DNA from: JBFHIZ01 sp963666475
GTDB taxonomy: Bacteria; Bacillota; Clostridia; Lachnospirales; Lachnospiraceae
Assembly (NCBI GenBank): GCA_963666475.2
Contig: OY762821.2
Span: 124,001-188,000 of the forward strand
Direction of reading: 5' to 3'
Length of the DNA stretch: 64,000 nt
The notes beneath the pieces are model-generated. The model saw nothing but the letters and a program-made list of their open reading frames with translations. It was not told the DNA's origin and did no database searches. The position numbers and the translations under genes were made by a program. This document shows positions 52,490 through 62,171 of this stretch, piece by piece (the stretch's first letter is position 1; each line of letters opens with the position of its first letter).

Positions 52490-53148
52490 AGAAGCATCGA
52501 CTAACGTTATTTTTAGTGATTATTGGGTGTATATTAGCAGGAATTTTAATGTTTATGTTGCGTGGAAATATAGATAAAGGAGAAGTCTTTTCAATTGGTT
52601 TTGATAAGACTGGAATAGTAGCAAGCATATTTGCATATTTGATTTTAAATATCATAATAAAACTAAAATATAATAAAGGTATTATATTCTTTATTTTTTT
52701 CACACTGTTTTACATTTATATAATACTTGTTATTCAGGTAACACAGTTTCCAATCTATAGTACGGAATCTTTACGAGAAAATATTGGAACAGTAGCACTT
52801 GGAAAGGGGATAAATTTAATTCCTTTTAAAGCTTCATTACATTTGCCGAGCATTTATAATATAGTAATGTTTGTCCCTTTTGGATTTTTATACCCTTTTA
52901 TATGGAAAAATAGTATAAAAAAAGTGACGTTACATGGATTCGCTTTTAGTTTTATCATTGAGATAACACAATTAATAATATCAATTATTGTAGGGTATCC
53001 ATTAAGAGTAACAGATATAAATGATTTGATTTTTAATACTTTCGGCGCGATTATCGGGTTTGCACTCTTTTTAGCAATAAGGAAATTCATGAATTTAGTG
53101 ATTAAAAACAAGAGTAATAAAATTCTGGTGTATTTATACCAAAGATAA
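52486..53148 (+). CDS. VanZ-family membrane protein
   Basis: A 220-aa protein with about five to six helices and the VanZ signatures INLIPFKASLHLPSIYNIVM, FVPFGFLYPFIW, FIIEITQLIISIIVGYPLR and VTDINDLIFNTFGAIIGF. VanZ-like proteins are common in Firmicutes, and most are unrelated to glycopeptide resistance. There is no vanHAX locus here. It is coupled to the upstream GNAT gene. Confidence 0.9.
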   Translation: MKKHRLTLFLVIIGCILAGILMFMLRGNIDKGEVFSIGFDKTGIVASIFAYLILNIIIKLKYNKGIIFFIFFTLFYIYIILVIQVTQFPIYSTESLRENIGTVALGKGINLIPFKASLHLPSIYNIVMFVPFGFLYPFIWKNSIKKVTLHGFAFSFIIEITQLIISIIVGYPLRVTDINDLIFNTFGAIIGFALFLAIRKFMNLVIKNKSNKILVYLYQR

Positions 53149-53162
53149 ATAGATAATTTTAT

Positions 53163-53369
53163 TTGTTTTGGAAAAAAATAATCAAGGAAAAAATCAAGAA
53201 ATTATTTTATAACATAGGCATCTATGTAGATGAGTATAATACAAGTCCTGACATTGTGTATGGTAGTAATTTTTGGTTATATGCCAGCTGGATTCGACTG
53301 TTTTTACTAGCTCTAATATGCATTATTTCAGCTGTTAGTATATTAAGGGATTTTAAGAATTCAAAATGA
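53163..53369 (+). CDS. Small membrane protein, start uncertain
   Basis: An open frame of 68 codons from a rare start at 53163, just after the VanZ-like gene. It has a basic N-terminus (FWKKIIKEKIKKLF) and one membrane helix (WIRLFLLALICIISAVSIL). No clear ribosome binding site is seen. It might be a degraded 3' gene end. Confidence 0.4.
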   Translation: MFWKKIIKEKIKKLFYNIGIYVDEYNTSPDIVYGSNFWLYASWIRLFLLALICIISAVSILRDFKNSK

Positions 53370-53420
53370 AAATTTGAAGTTTTGGGATACTACAAGCACA
53401 AATTGATTGGAGCTGAGAGT

Positions 53421-53867
53421 TTGAATAAAAAATATTTTATATTTATATTTATGATATTGATAATTTTATTTGTGTTTTCTTTTATCAGGGGAAATAGCGC
53501 TGTGGAACATTCAGTTGAGGATGCGAACACCATAAATGAAAATTCCACATATACTACGTTAAAAGAAAGTGAAAACCCTACTTTAAACATATCTTTAAGT
53601 GAAATTGAATCAATTAATATATATCTAAATGATGATTTCACAGTTGTTGATGATAAAGAGTTGATTAATGAAATATATTTTATTTTATGTGAAATGAAAC
53701 TCAAGCAAATAAAATTAGAGGAAAGAGATGGCGGGCAAGCTCTTTTAATTAATATGAAAGATGGTTCGACTATTCCATATGTTTTTCTTGGAAGTGAAAT
53801 TAGAATACAAGGCAATATGTATGAGGTCGATGAAGATAATTATTATGAAATAAAAAAATATTATTGA
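53421..53867 (+). CDS. Membrane-anchored protein, paralogue of the 58466 product
   Basis: A 148-aa protein that most likely starts at TTG 53421 (TGGAG upstream; earlier in-frame codons have no site). It has one membrane helix (YFIFIFMILIILFVFSFI) and then an outer domain. ESINIYLNDDFTVVDDKELINEI and GGQALLINMKDGSTIPYVFLG align with TIMFYIADTEIAITDRKDIELIV and GGYFAIIELKDGSSIPLVYLG of the gene at 58466. The family is unknown. Confidence in the start is low. Confidence 0.62.
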   Translation: MNKKYFIFIFMILIILFVFSFIRGNSAVEHSVEDANTINENSTYTTLKESENPTLNISLSEIESINIYLNDDFTVVDDKELINEIYFILCEMKLKQIKLEERDGGQALLINMKDGSTIPYVFLGSEIRIQGNMYEVDEDNYYEIKKYY

Positions 53868-53961
53868 ATAAATGTTATATATTTTCAATATATATGTACA
53901 AAATATGATAGAGATCAAATAGAGCTCAGAAAAAATAGGGTTGAAGTGATAAACTGAAAGG

Positions 53962-55113
53962 ATGACTATGAAAAAAACAACTTTTGTTTTACTGTTAGTA
54001 TTTTGCCTTGTGTTGACTGGATGTGGAAATAGTAATTCAAATAATAATGTTACTATTGATGATTCATCAGAGATTGCAAATGAAACACCTGTGGCGGATA
54101 TGGATGAAGAGGAAGAGGTACAAGACATACCAGAAATTGGATATGATGAAGATCCATTATATGCAGATGAACACCCTGCAGACGGAACGACAAGAAGCTA
54201 TCTTACAAATATGTGGGTAACAAATGAAGTGCAGGCGATTCGCCCACTTACGGTAATCTTTCCGACTGACAAATCGGCTCAGCCACAATATAATATTGGA
54301 CAAGCAGGTGTGCTCTATGAAATCATGGCAGAAGGTGGAATCTCCAGAATGATGGGTGTAATACAGGATTGGACGGATATGGAACGAATTGGAAATATCC
54401 GATCTTTGCGTGATTATTTTGCTTATATAGCTAAGGAATGGGATCCAATCGTGGTACATTTTGGACATATATGGTATGCAGACGATGTAATCACCACAAT
54501 TGAAAATATAGATGGTACGAAAGGCGATGCAACGGATGCTTTTTTTCGTTCAGCAGATCGGGAAGCGCCACATAATGCTTATGCGAATGCCTCTGGCCTT
54601 ATAGATTATATCGATGAGTTTGGATACTCCTTGGTACATGGTAACGCAGATTATTATCAACACTTTAAATTTACACCAGTATCCGTTCAAAATACATTGT
54701 CAGATTATACGGAATCTGTTGATGCAACATATATCGATATGTCTCAAGCGTTTACTATTGATGAACCATATTTTGAATATGATGATGAAGAGGGTCTGTA
54801 TTATCGTTTTATGTATGGCTCAGAACACATCGATGCAGTTACAGGAAAACAGCTTTCGTTTAAAAATATTATCATTCAAAATACATACTGGGAAGTTCGT
54901 CCAGATGGGAAATACCTTGCTTTTCAAGTTCATGACTCGACACGAGATGGATGGTTCTTTACTAATGGAAAAGGTATTCATATTACGTGGGAAAAAACGG
55001 CAGATACTGAAGCAACAAGATATTATGATGATAATGGAGCAGAAATCGTACTCAATACAGGGAAAACAATGATATTTATTATGCAGGAAGATAAGATATT
55101 TACTTTTAAATAA
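53962..55113 (+). CDS. DUF3048-family lipoprotein
   Basis: A 383-aa lipoprotein: signal TTFVLLLVFCLVLTGCGNSN (lipobox LTGC) and an acidic linker. The DUF3048 (YerB-like) domain begins LTNMWVTNEVQAIRPLTVIF and includes NIGQAGVLYEIMAEGGISRMM, IGNIRSLRDYFAYIAKEWDP, VVHFGHIWYADD and FKNIIIQNTYWEV. The family is widespread in Firmicutes and exported; its activity is not established. An A-rich stretch precedes the ATG at 53968 or the in-frame ATG at 53962, and there is no perfect Shine-Dalgarno site. Confidence 0.88.
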   Translation: MTMKKTTFVLLLVFCLVLTGCGNSNSNNNVTIDDSSEIANETPVADMDEEEEVQDIPEIGYDEDPLYADEHPADGTTRSYLTNMWVTNEVQAIRPLTVIFPTDKSAQPQYNIGQAGVLYEIMAEGGISRMMGVIQDWTDMERIGNIRSLRDYFAYIAKEWDPIVVHFGHIWYADDVITTIENIDGTKGDATDAFFRSADREAPHNAYANASGLIDYIDEFGYSLVHGNADYYQHFKFTPVSVQNTLSDYTESVDATYIDMSQAFTIDEPYFEYDDEEGLYYRFMYGSEHIDAVTGKQLSFKNIIIQNTYWEVRPDGKYLAFQVHDSTRDGWFFTNGKGIHITWEKTADTEATRYYDDNGAEIVLNTGKTMIFIMQEDKIFTFK

Positions 55114-55183
55114 TTATTTTTCAAATTATTCCATATGTAAAATAATATTTTACTAGTCAATTAAAGTTTTGAGGGGAAAGTTA

Positions 55184-56773
55184 GTGAAGAGTAAACAGAT
55201 TGTAGTAGTTTTTATTTGTGTGGTGCTTTTGCTTGGAGAATATCTATTATTTTACAGAATGCCGATAGAGCAGATTCAAAACAATAATGAAATTTATACA
55301 ACGAGTGACATATGTAAAGAAAATATTGAGAATATAAGTAGCATAACAAACATAATAGAATCCGATTTTTTGGAGTTGAATTGCGATTCGGAAATTAAGT
55401 GTGTTTTGGGAGCAGAGGATTTGTTGCCAGATGAGTTTGCGCTGTATCAAACAAAGGAATTAAGCAATCTCGAATTGGATTCGTTCTTTCAATCTGATGA
55501 TAATACAATCCTGTTAGAATCATATCCTGAAGAGGGGATTTATATTTATGGTTTCAAACCATCCAAAGAATTTGAAACAGCGTGGTTTCGAGGAATTGGA
55601 GTTGTTAAAAATCAAACCTTATGGGTTTTTGATGTTTTGTGGGGAGTATATACGGAAGTTCCTGAATTTTCTTTATATGATTTTGATCAGGATGATTTGG
55701 ACGAAATAGGAATGATCACAAGATCCTCACAAGGTACGGAAATTAATATGCAAAACTTGTATATGTTTGACTGGGATATAAATGATGAGCAAGGTGAATG
55801 CATTGCGTATGGAGATAGAGAATGGCAAAGTGATTTAAAACACAGCATGTCATTTCAAAGAAACGGGGATATTATTGTAGTAAGTATTAAAGGTGAGAAA
55901 GATAGAATCGTTGATATAAAACCATTTGAGGAAAAATGGAGTGAATCATTAACCGATTTGCGATTTAGTGAAATATGTTCGTTTACATTTAGTAATCATA
56001 AAATATATTTGCACACAGCACCATTTGGGCAAGTGAGTAATTATGTAACTGTGCAACAGATTTTCGAGAGTGATTATACATTTGAAGTGAAGTATATGGA
56101 AGCCTTCTCGATATGTTATGGAGAAGAAGTTACAAAGACCAATGTTTTTCCGAATAAGTTATATTTTGAAGGATATAATAATACAAGGACAGATAGATAC
56201 CAAAATCTTGATGATTTTCGGATTATGGGACATTCGTTATTTGAAAATATAGTATTTTGGACATATCAGATTTCAGAAAATGAAGCATTTGATAAACTTC
56301 CACTAACTGTGTTAAATACTAACTTGCATGGATCATTTGTTATTGGATGGGATGATGGGATTGCTTATGTGTTTGAAGAAAATAGTATGATTGAGAATAC
56401 GGATAGTGGAGAGATTAAAGAATATAAAATACAGAGAGCTCCGTGGTCATTGCTGCTAACTTCTGATAAATATTCTTTATATTGTGGATTAACGGTAGGA
56501 ATGAAGGAAAAAGAAGTGCAAGAAAATAGTCTGCGATTCAAACAATACAATATGCAGGAAGATAGCTATAGGTACTATTCATCCGAATATATTGATTTGT
56601 TAGTTGAAGAGTATAATCCAGATTCTATATACATTTCCGATGATCATGAACAAATAACGATGACTGAAATGGAAGAAGCTGGAATAATAGGTACGACATG
56701 TAGGAGTATTGTTTTATTTATAAAAGATGGAGAAATTATTTTAATCACTATGGATTTGCCTACGGCAGGATGA
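55184..56773 (+). CDS. Large membrane-anchored protein of unknown function
   Basis: A 529-aa protein starting at GTG 55184 behind GAGGGGA; the open frame extends five codons further upstream to a TTG without a site. One membrane helix (IVVVFICVVLLLGEYLLFY, residues 5-23) precedes a largely beta outer part (SEICSFTFSNHKIYLHT and ITMTEMEEAGIIGTTCRS). I do not recognise the family. It is 18 bp upstream of a lipoprotein gene and probably co-transcribed with it. Confidence 0.68.
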   Translation: MKSKQIVVVFICVVLLLGEYLLFYRMPIEQIQNNNEIYTTSDICKENIENISSITNIIESDFLELNCDSEIKCVLGAEDLLPDEFALYQTKELSNLELDSFFQSDDNTILLESYPEEGIYIYGFKPSKEFETAWFRGIGVVKNQTLWVFDVLWGVYTEVPEFSLYDFDQDDLDEIGMITRSSQGTEINMQNLYMFDWDINDEQGECIAYGDREWQSDLKHSMSFQRNGDIIVVSIKGEKDRIVDIKPFEEKWSESLTDLRFSEICSFTFSNHKIYLHTAPFGQVSNYVTVQQIFESDYTFEVKYMEAFSICYGEEVTKTNVFPNKLYFEGYNNTRTDRYQNLDDFRIMGHSLFENIVFWTYQISENEAFDKLPLTVLNTNLHGSFVIGWDDGIAYVFEENSMIENTDSGEIKEYKIQRAPWSLLLTSDKYSLYCGLTVGMKEKEVQENSLRFKQYNMQEDSYRYYSSEYIDLLVEEYNPDSIYISDDHEQITMTEMEEAGIIGTTCRSIVLFIKDGEIILITMDLPTAG

Positions 56774-56791
56774 ATTGAAGAAGAGGAGAAA

Positions 56792-58183
56792 ATGAAAGAA
56801 AAAATTGTTGTAATCGTAATCATTACTTTGATAACTATATTTAGTCTAGTAGCATGTGATAGTGAAGAAAACTTGAATACCAATGAGAAATCTAATTATA
56901 GCTATGAAGAAGTTGTGCCTCAGCAGGATTCTAAAAATGCAGAAGATGAATATGAATCTATTTCAGAGCAAGAACCAGTATCGGCGTTATATTGCTTTGA
57001 TTATAAAGAGGATGATATTACGATATTAACAGATACTTCATTCACAAATAACATAGTGGAAAGATATTTTTACTATTTTCCTGGAGAAGGAGTCGTTTCT
57101 ACTTCGCCCGATGAGAATATTCAATTGCTAAAGATGGATGATATGTTAGTAATTAAAAAGGATGGAATTCTGGTTAATTTAGTGGATCATTATTATAATT
57201 TTGAGAGTCCCTATGCATGGTTTGACCGAGCAGAGTATCTGTATCAGTGGTCAGATGATAGCCAATATCTATTTGTTACTGATTCTATTCAAGGGATGAT
57301 TATACGACTTTCAGACATGTCATATATAAGTATTGATAAATGTGCTTTTTTTACTTGGATTGGTGAAAAGGGAGTGATTTTTCATGATGGGTATGGAATT
57401 GAATTAGGATATGACGGAGGAATTGAGAATAGTGTAGTGGTAGCAAAGCATATCAGTGTTTACGAAGATGGTGAAATAATAGAGGAGATAGATAACGAAA
57501 ATTATATATTTTATACGCAGCACAATGAACCAATTGTAGACGGTACTACAATCAGTCTTTCTGTAGGAAGAATTAAATCAGATGATTTATATAAAGCGAT
57601 AAAGACACATCAAGATAATATGTTGAAATTTATAGAAGATAATGAATTGAATAAGGATATGCTTTGGCATGCGGATAACATGTCCTATTATGTGGATTAT
57701 ATAGGAGAAGCCGTAGTTTCTGTTGCGGATTCTTTAGCTGTTACGATCGATAAGGTATCCTGTTATAGCTATACTGGGAATACTCTTGAAATAGAAGTTA
57801 GAACTGTCGATGAACCAGATATGCCTTTGGATGTCTGCATTCCTACTGGTGATGGATGGTCATATACTTATAGTGAACATATACTGAGGATGTGTTTTTT
57901 GGATAGAGGTACATTGACCATACAATTTTTAGAAAATGGAATCAGTGAAGAAGAAGCACGTATTCTGGTAGATAGCAAAGCAGCTGAGTTTGGATTAACA
58001 AAATACTCTATAGGCTATTATGTATGGGCATTAGAAACATATGAAAATTATGATACGAATGTACTTTGGCTAGGTTGTATTGACGGAATATATTTTATGG
58101 CACATAGAGAAATCAAAAACAATCAGGATGTATATCTGATAATTCCAGCAGAAAATGCCATATTTAGTAAACTTTGTGAGTAG
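56792..58183 (+). CDS. Lipoprotein of unknown function
   Basis: A 463-aa lipoprotein with signal IVVIVIITLITIFSLVAC (Cys about 22). The mature part is acidic, Tyr-rich and beta-type, with WSDDSQYLFVTDSIQGMIIR resembling a beta-propeller strand pair and YSYTGNTLEIEVRTVDEPDM. GAGGAG precedes the ATG. Unknown role; it follows the 55184 gene with an 18-bp gap. Confidence 0.7.
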   Translation: MKEKIVVIVIITLITIFSLVACDSEENLNTNEKSNYSYEEVVPQQDSKNAEDEYESISEQEPVSALYCFDYKEDDITILTDTSFTNNIVERYFYYFPGEGVVSTSPDENIQLLKMDDMLVIKKDGILVNLVDHYYNFESPYAWFDRAEYLYQWSDDSQYLFVTDSIQGMIIRLSDMSYISIDKCAFFTWIGEKGVIFHDGYGIELGYDGGIENSVVVAKHISVYEDGEIIEEIDNENYIFYTQHNEPIVDGTTISLSVGRIKSDDLYKAIKTHQDNMLKFIEDNELNKDMLWHADNMSYYVDYIGEAVVSVADSLAVTIDKVSCYSYTGNTLEIEVRTVDEPDMPLDVCIPTGDGWSYTYSEHILRMCFLDRGTLTIQFLENGISEEEARILVDSKAAEFGLTKYSIGYYVWALETYENYDTNVLWLGCIDGIYFMAHREIKNNQDVYLIIPAENAIFSKLCE

Positions 58184-58257
58184 ATCAGTACTACAAATCA
58201 TAGAGTTCAAGATATTATACCATTACCGAAACAACAAATTTTATTTATTAAGGAGAG

Positions 58258-58464
58258 ATGTATGAAAAAATTATTATTATTTGCGGTGTGTTGGTCATTG
58301 TGATTTTTTTTGCTTTCAAAATAAATTTCGGTAATAATAATTTGAAACAAATAAGTGAGTACACAGTAAACAATACAGATGAAGTAATTTTGAGTGTAGT
58401 AGCAGGAAGTGTTTCAGAAACGGGTTTGCAATTTGAAATAAAATATAGTGGAGAAGATGAATAA
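58258..58464 (+). pseudogene. Short membrane-anchored fragment, possibly a truncated Ig-like-domain protein
   Basis: A 68-aa frame from ATG 58258, which sits within the AGGAGAG-containing leader. One membrane helix (IIIICGVLVIVIFFAFKI) precedes DEVILSVVAGSVSETGLQFEIK. The last part resembles the opening strands of the immunoglobulin-like domain in the lipoprotein at 59653 (ISLGVSAKNISSCGATIVFE). The rest of that domain is missing, and the next gene begins about where the fragment ends. A start at ATG 58262 in another frame would give only 13 codons. I regard it as a remnant, with low certainty. Confidence 0.45.
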
Positions 58465-58465
58465 A

Positions 58466-58924
58466 ATGATGAGAACATATCATAGTGTTAGTGAACGAGA
58501 GCAGGCTGAACGGAAAAGAAAACGACTTATAACAGCTACAGTCACAGTAAGCATACTTATCTTTTCAATTGCTTACTTTGGAATAAATGTAAATCCATTA
58601 AAAGATTTGAATGTGTCAGATGTCTCAACAATAATGTTTTATATAGCGGATACGGAAATCGCTATAACAGATCGAAAAGATATTGAACTTATAGTAGATG
58701 AGCTTCAATTGATGCATCTAAGACGTAAAATGAATCCGAATAAAGATGGTGGGTATTTTGCAATTATTGAGTTGAAGGATGGATCCAGTATTCCATTAGT
58801 TTATCTTGGAATAAATGAAATAGCGATTAATGGGAGATTTTATCATTCAAACAATACCTACGTGGAAGATTTACGAAGTATTGCAGTAAGAATAGAAGAA
58901 GAGGGGAGAATTAATCGTGAATAA
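58466..58924 (+). CDS. Membrane-anchored protein, paralogue of the 53421 product
   Basis: A 152-aa protein with likely start ATG 58466 (GGAGAAG nine bases upstream; ATG 58457 is possible). It has a basic N-terminus, one membrane helix (LITATVTVSILIFSIAYF) and an outer domain with NVSDVSTIMFYIADTEIAIT and YFAIIELKDGSSIPLVYLG. The order of segments is the same as in the 53421 protein, so these are duplicated genes. It overlaps the next gene by eight bases. Confidence 0.68.
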   Translation: MMRTYHSVSEREQAERKRKRLITATVTVSILIFSIAYFGINVNPLKDLNVSDVSTIMFYIADTEIAITDRKDIELIVDELQLMHLRRKMNPNKDGGYFAIIELKDGSSIPLVYLGINEIAINGRFYHSNNTYVEDLRSIAVRIEEEGRINRE

Positions 58925-59558
58925 TCAAGAAGGTAGGGGGTTTCATCCAGTTTATATTTTGGCAGGATTTTACGTATTTGTTATATATATGTTTCCAATT
59001 ATTTTTTTGGGTTTTAATATGGTCAATGAGTATAACGAAACTACTATTCAATATTGGCCACTTGCACTTCCGTTACTTTTAGGAGTGATAAATCTGTTTG
59101 TTGTTGTCAAGTTTAAGAATAAAATTGGAAGAGACAGGCTGTTGAATTGTGCAATATTAATCAAGTATACACTAATTCCTTTTTATGTTATTGGAGGCCT
59201 GATTATTGCAATTGCATTATTGCTAATGCTTACTCCAGTCGTAATCATGGTGTTTGTTGGACCGATGGTAGCAATTATTTTTTCTGTATTGGGCTGGACA
59301 GCAATAATAGGCGCAGCACCGTTTTCCATAGGATATATTAGGATGTCATATAAAGAAAAGGTGCATGGAAAGGTTTTATGTGTTATAGCAGGGATATTAC
59401 AATTCTTTTTTACAGTAGATGTATTTTCTATCATGTTTTTAGCACTAAAAGAGAAGCGATGTGTCAAGGCAACAATTACGACGATGGTAATCTTCCTACT
59501 AGTAATAATCATAATGATATTATGGATTATTCTTAAGATTCTTGAGGCATTATTTTGA
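58917..59558 (+). CDS. Multi-pass membrane protein
   Basis: A 213-aa protein starting at GTG 58917 behind GAGGGGAGA. About five to six helices are visible, including AILIKYTLIPFYVIGGLIIAI, IAGILQFFFTVDVFSIMF and MVIFLLVIIIMILWIILKIL. A damaged second copy of its 3' part lies at 61779-61981. Function unknown. It is coupled by overlap to the upstream gene. Confidence 0.72.
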   Translation: MNNQEGRGFHPVYILAGFYVFVIYMFPIIFLGFNMVNEYNETTIQYWPLALPLLLGVINLFVVVKFKNKIGRDRLLNCAILIKYTLIPFYVIGGLIIAIALLLMLTPVVIMVFVGPMVAIIFSVLGWTAIIGAAPFSIGYIRMSYKEKVHGKVLCVIAGILQFFFTVDVFSIMFLALKEKRCVKATITTMVIFLLVIIIMILWIILKILEALF

Positions 59559-59652
59559 AGATAACATATATTTTAATTTTAAATTGATGGGATTCCTTTT
59601 TATTTGAAGTATGGGGGAACTGTGAATATTCAGTTTTTAGGGAGAAACAGAG

Positions 59653-60585
59653 ATGATAAAGAAAACCGTGTTGGCAATATTAATTTTTTTAGCATTAGTA
59701 GGATGCAGCACCTACGATGGTGATAATACGACTGATGAATCAGAAAAGAATACATATGTTGAGACGGAAGATCTTCTTTCTTATAAAACAGTTATACAGG
59801 AGGGACCATTTGGTAGTATAACGCTTACAATCCCTGACGGATGGGATTATGAATTATGTGAGGTAGAGAATACGGACTTATTGTCTGCTGATTATGGAAT
59901 TCATATCTCACCTTCGAGTGCGAAAGAGGGATATATAGAAGTTGGATATCATTCATCCTTTGGAGTATGTGGAACTGGGCTGATAACAAAGAAACAGACA
60001 ATAGCAGGTGTTAATGCAAACCTTGGTTTTTACGATAGTGGAGATATTTGGAGTTATGTTCTTTTTACGGGAGAAAAAGAAGGGGTTGTAGCAACAACTT
60101 ATTCTGTAAGGGAATGGGAATCAGATCTGTTTATGAAACAGGCCATAGATATTCTTGGTACACTAAAATTTAATGAGAATGACCGATCTGGAGCAATTGG
60201 AATAAGTTATCAAGATTCATGGATAGAACCAATTTCATTAGGCGTATCGGCAAAGAATATTTCATCTTGTGGTGCAACGATAGTTTTTGAGCAAGTAAGT
60301 ACGGATTCTTCAAAGGAATTGTCTTTCGGTGATGAGTATATAATCGAAAAGAAAAATATGGATGGATGGGAAGAGGCGAAAATTATGGTAAAGGGTGATT
60401 ATGGGTTTGATAGTATTGCCCATGTTATTAATTTGGACGATAAGACAGAATATGAATATGATTGGAAATGGTTGTATGGCAATCTAGAGGCTGGTGAGTA
60501 CCGGATTGTGATACCAATAGATAGCTTATGGAGCGATGGTTATCATGCCAATTATTCAGGGTATGCATATTTTATTATTAATTAG
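59653..60585 (+). CDS. Lipoprotein with a C-terminal immunoglobulin-like (Big_14-like) domain
   Basis: A 310-aa lipoprotein with signal TVLAILIFLALVGCSTYDG (lipobox LVGC). Residues 45-180 contain FGSITLTIPDGWDYELCEV, a module also seen at the end of the 60665 protein (YGSFEVTVPILWKCKEA). Residues 195-310 form an immunoglobulin-like domain with KELSFGDEYIIEKKNMDGWEE and GNLEAGEYRIVIPIDS, as in the Big_14 type common on Clostridia lipoproteins. A deleted second copy of this domain lies at 62011-62159. It is probably a surface protein of unknown function. Confidence 0.8.
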   Translation: MIKKTVLAILIFLALVGCSTYDGDNTTDESEKNTYVETEDLLSYKTVIQEGPFGSITLTIPDGWDYELCEVENTDLLSADYGIHISPSSAKEGYIEVGYHSSFGVCGTGLITKKQTIAGVNANLGFYDSGDIWSYVLFTGEKEGVVATTYSVREWESDLFMKQAIDILGTLKFNENDRSGAIGISYQDSWIEPISLGVSAKNISSCGATIVFEQVSTDSSKELSFGDEYIIEKKNMDGWEEAKIMVKGDYGFDSIAHVINLDDKTEYEYDWKWLYGNLEAGEYRIVIPIDSLWSDGYHANYSGYAYFIIN

Positions 60586-60664
60586 TTATTGCTTGAAACT
60601 ATAAAATTATATGCTTGTTTTGATTTTACAACGAGATCCCAGAATGAAGTTAACGGAGGAACGC

Positions 60665-61750
60665 ATGAAAAAGTTATTATTTATAATAATAAGCATGGTT
60701 TATTGTTTTATATTATTTGGTTGTGAAAGCAATTCGGCAACTATTACATCTGAGATTAATAATGAAGTAAATAATATGAATGATAAAAGTGCAGATGAAC
60801 ATATAAATGCAGTTGAAATAAATGATGACATTTCAAATGAGGATTATAGTATTTCGTTAAGTGAATCCATGGATGAAGAATACGAAGTTACGAATAAAAT
60901 TACTGTAACAAATGAGAAGTTCGTTAGTTGGTCATATACATTTGAATGCTATCCAATGACTGAATTGGATCAATGCCAAGAAATTGGGATAATAAACAAT
61001 AATTATCTCATTATTGTTTCAGGACGTGTTTATGCATTTGATATTATGACAGGAGAGCTTTTATGGATAAGTGAAGATTCTACAGGAGCAAGTTGCCACT
61101 ATGACTTTGATGATGATAATAATCTATATATTTGTGGAGTGTATGGTCCGGATTTGCTAGTTATTGATTCTGAGGGGAAAACGTTATACAACTATGATTC
61201 ACTATCCGAATATTATTGGCCATATAGAATTCGATATATTGATGAAATGGTATTTATTACATATTCGAGCGAAATAGAAGATGTAACAATTAAGGTTGAT
61301 CCCAAAAATGGCATTGCAAGAAGTGCAGAAGACGAAGAAGCATTAACGGTAGTTCAGACTTTTGAAAGTAAATATGGTAGTTTTGAAGTAACAGTACCTA
61401 TACTGTGGAAATGTAAAGAAGCTCCATTTTATGAAGCTACGGAATCTACAGAAGCTATGGAAGGCAGGGAGGGGTCTCCGGATGGTGGAATACAAATTTT
61501 TATAGATGATGAATCGTTAATATCTATTACAGTTTCACGTGCTCGTATATATTATAATGGAACATTTCAAGAAAATATTCAGACAGATGATGGGGTTACC
61601 GCAAAAGCATACTCTTATAACAATGATGGTAGAATTAATGAAATTAAATTCTCTGATTCATTGGGTGTTATTATTAACTGTAATAATGATACGTATGACA
61701 AATACGAAAGTGATATTATGGATTTGGTTAAAACTATAAAAATAAAATAG
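60665..61750 (+). CDS. Lipoprotein with a PQQ-like beta-propeller segment
   Basis: A 361-aa lipoprotein starting at 60665 behind GGAGG; signal MVYCFILFGC (lipobox LFGC). An Asn/Ser/Asp-rich linker follows. Residues 100-230 hold PQQ-like repeats: VSGRVYAFDIMTGELLWISE and DLLVIDSEGKTLYNYDS. The final 130 residues (FESKYGSFEVTVPILWKC) share a module with the lipoprotein at 59653. No quinone-enzyme residues are implied; PQQ-like folds often serve as binding scaffolds. Confidence 0.78.
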   Translation: MKKLLFIIISMVYCFILFGCESNSATITSEINNEVNNMNDKSADEHINAVEINDDISNEDYSISLSESMDEEYEVTNKITVTNEKFVSWSYTFECYPMTELDQCQEIGIINNNYLIIVSGRVYAFDIMTGELLWISEDSTGASCHYDFDDDNNLYICGVYGPDLLVIDSEGKTLYNYDSLSEYYWPYRIRYIDEMVFITYSSEIEDVTIKVDPKNGIARSAEDEEALTVVQTFESKYGSFEVTVPILWKCKEAPFYEATESTEAMEGREGSPDGGIQIFIDDESLISITVSRARIYYNGTFQENIQTDDGVTAKAYSYNNDGRINEIKFSDSLGVIINCNNDTYDKYESDIMDLVKTIKIK

Positions 61751-61778
61751 GTATGGCTATGAATAGTTCTTGTGAATT

Positions 61779-61981
61779 GTTTTCGATAGGATGTATTAAG
61801 ATGTCGTATAATGAAAAGGTGCATGGAAAAGTTTTATCTGTTTTAGCAGGGATATAACAATTCTTTTTTGCAGTAGATGTATTTTTTATCATGTTTTTAG
61901 CACTAAAAGAGAAGCGATGTGTCAAGGCAACAATTACGACGATGGTAATCTTTCTGCTTGTAATTATCATAATGATTTTAC
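61779..61981 (+). pseudogene. Remnant of a duplicated membrane protein gene
   Basis: This stretch closely matches 59324-59522, the 3' part of the membrane protein gene at 58917. The run AGCACTAAAAGAGAAGCGAT and the sequence after it are shared for over 50 bases. In-frame stops (for example TAA after GCAGGGATA) and the missing 5' half show that it is not functional. Confidence 0.88.
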
Positions 61982-62010
61982 GGAGTTATTTTCTTTTTCG
62001 GAAGAAAAAG

Positions 62011-62159
62011 AAGGAATTATCTTTCGGAGATGAGTATTTAATCGAAAAGAAAAACATGAATCAATGGGAAGAGGCGAAAATTATTGTAAGGATGATTATG
62101 GGTTTGATAGTATTGCCCATGCAAATTATTTAGGGTATGCATATTTTATTATTAAATAA
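62011..62159 (+). pseudogene. Remnant of a duplicated lipoprotein gene with an internal deletion
   Basis: This matches 60313-60585, the immunoglobulin-like domain of the lipoprotein at 59653 (GGAATTATCTTTCGG; GAAGAGGCGAAAATTAT). About 120 bases are deleted between GCCCATG and AATTATT, and the 5' part is missing. It lies directly after the membrane protein remnant, so an original gene pair was duplicated and then collapsed. Confidence 0.88.
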
Positions 62160-62171
62160 GGGAGAACAGCA

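Noticed and set aside
18322..53148. VanW and VanZ homologues as a glycopeptide resistance locus
   Set aside because: They are 33 kb apart, one is broken, and vanH, vanA/B-type ligase and vanX are absent. Both families are widespread without resistance.
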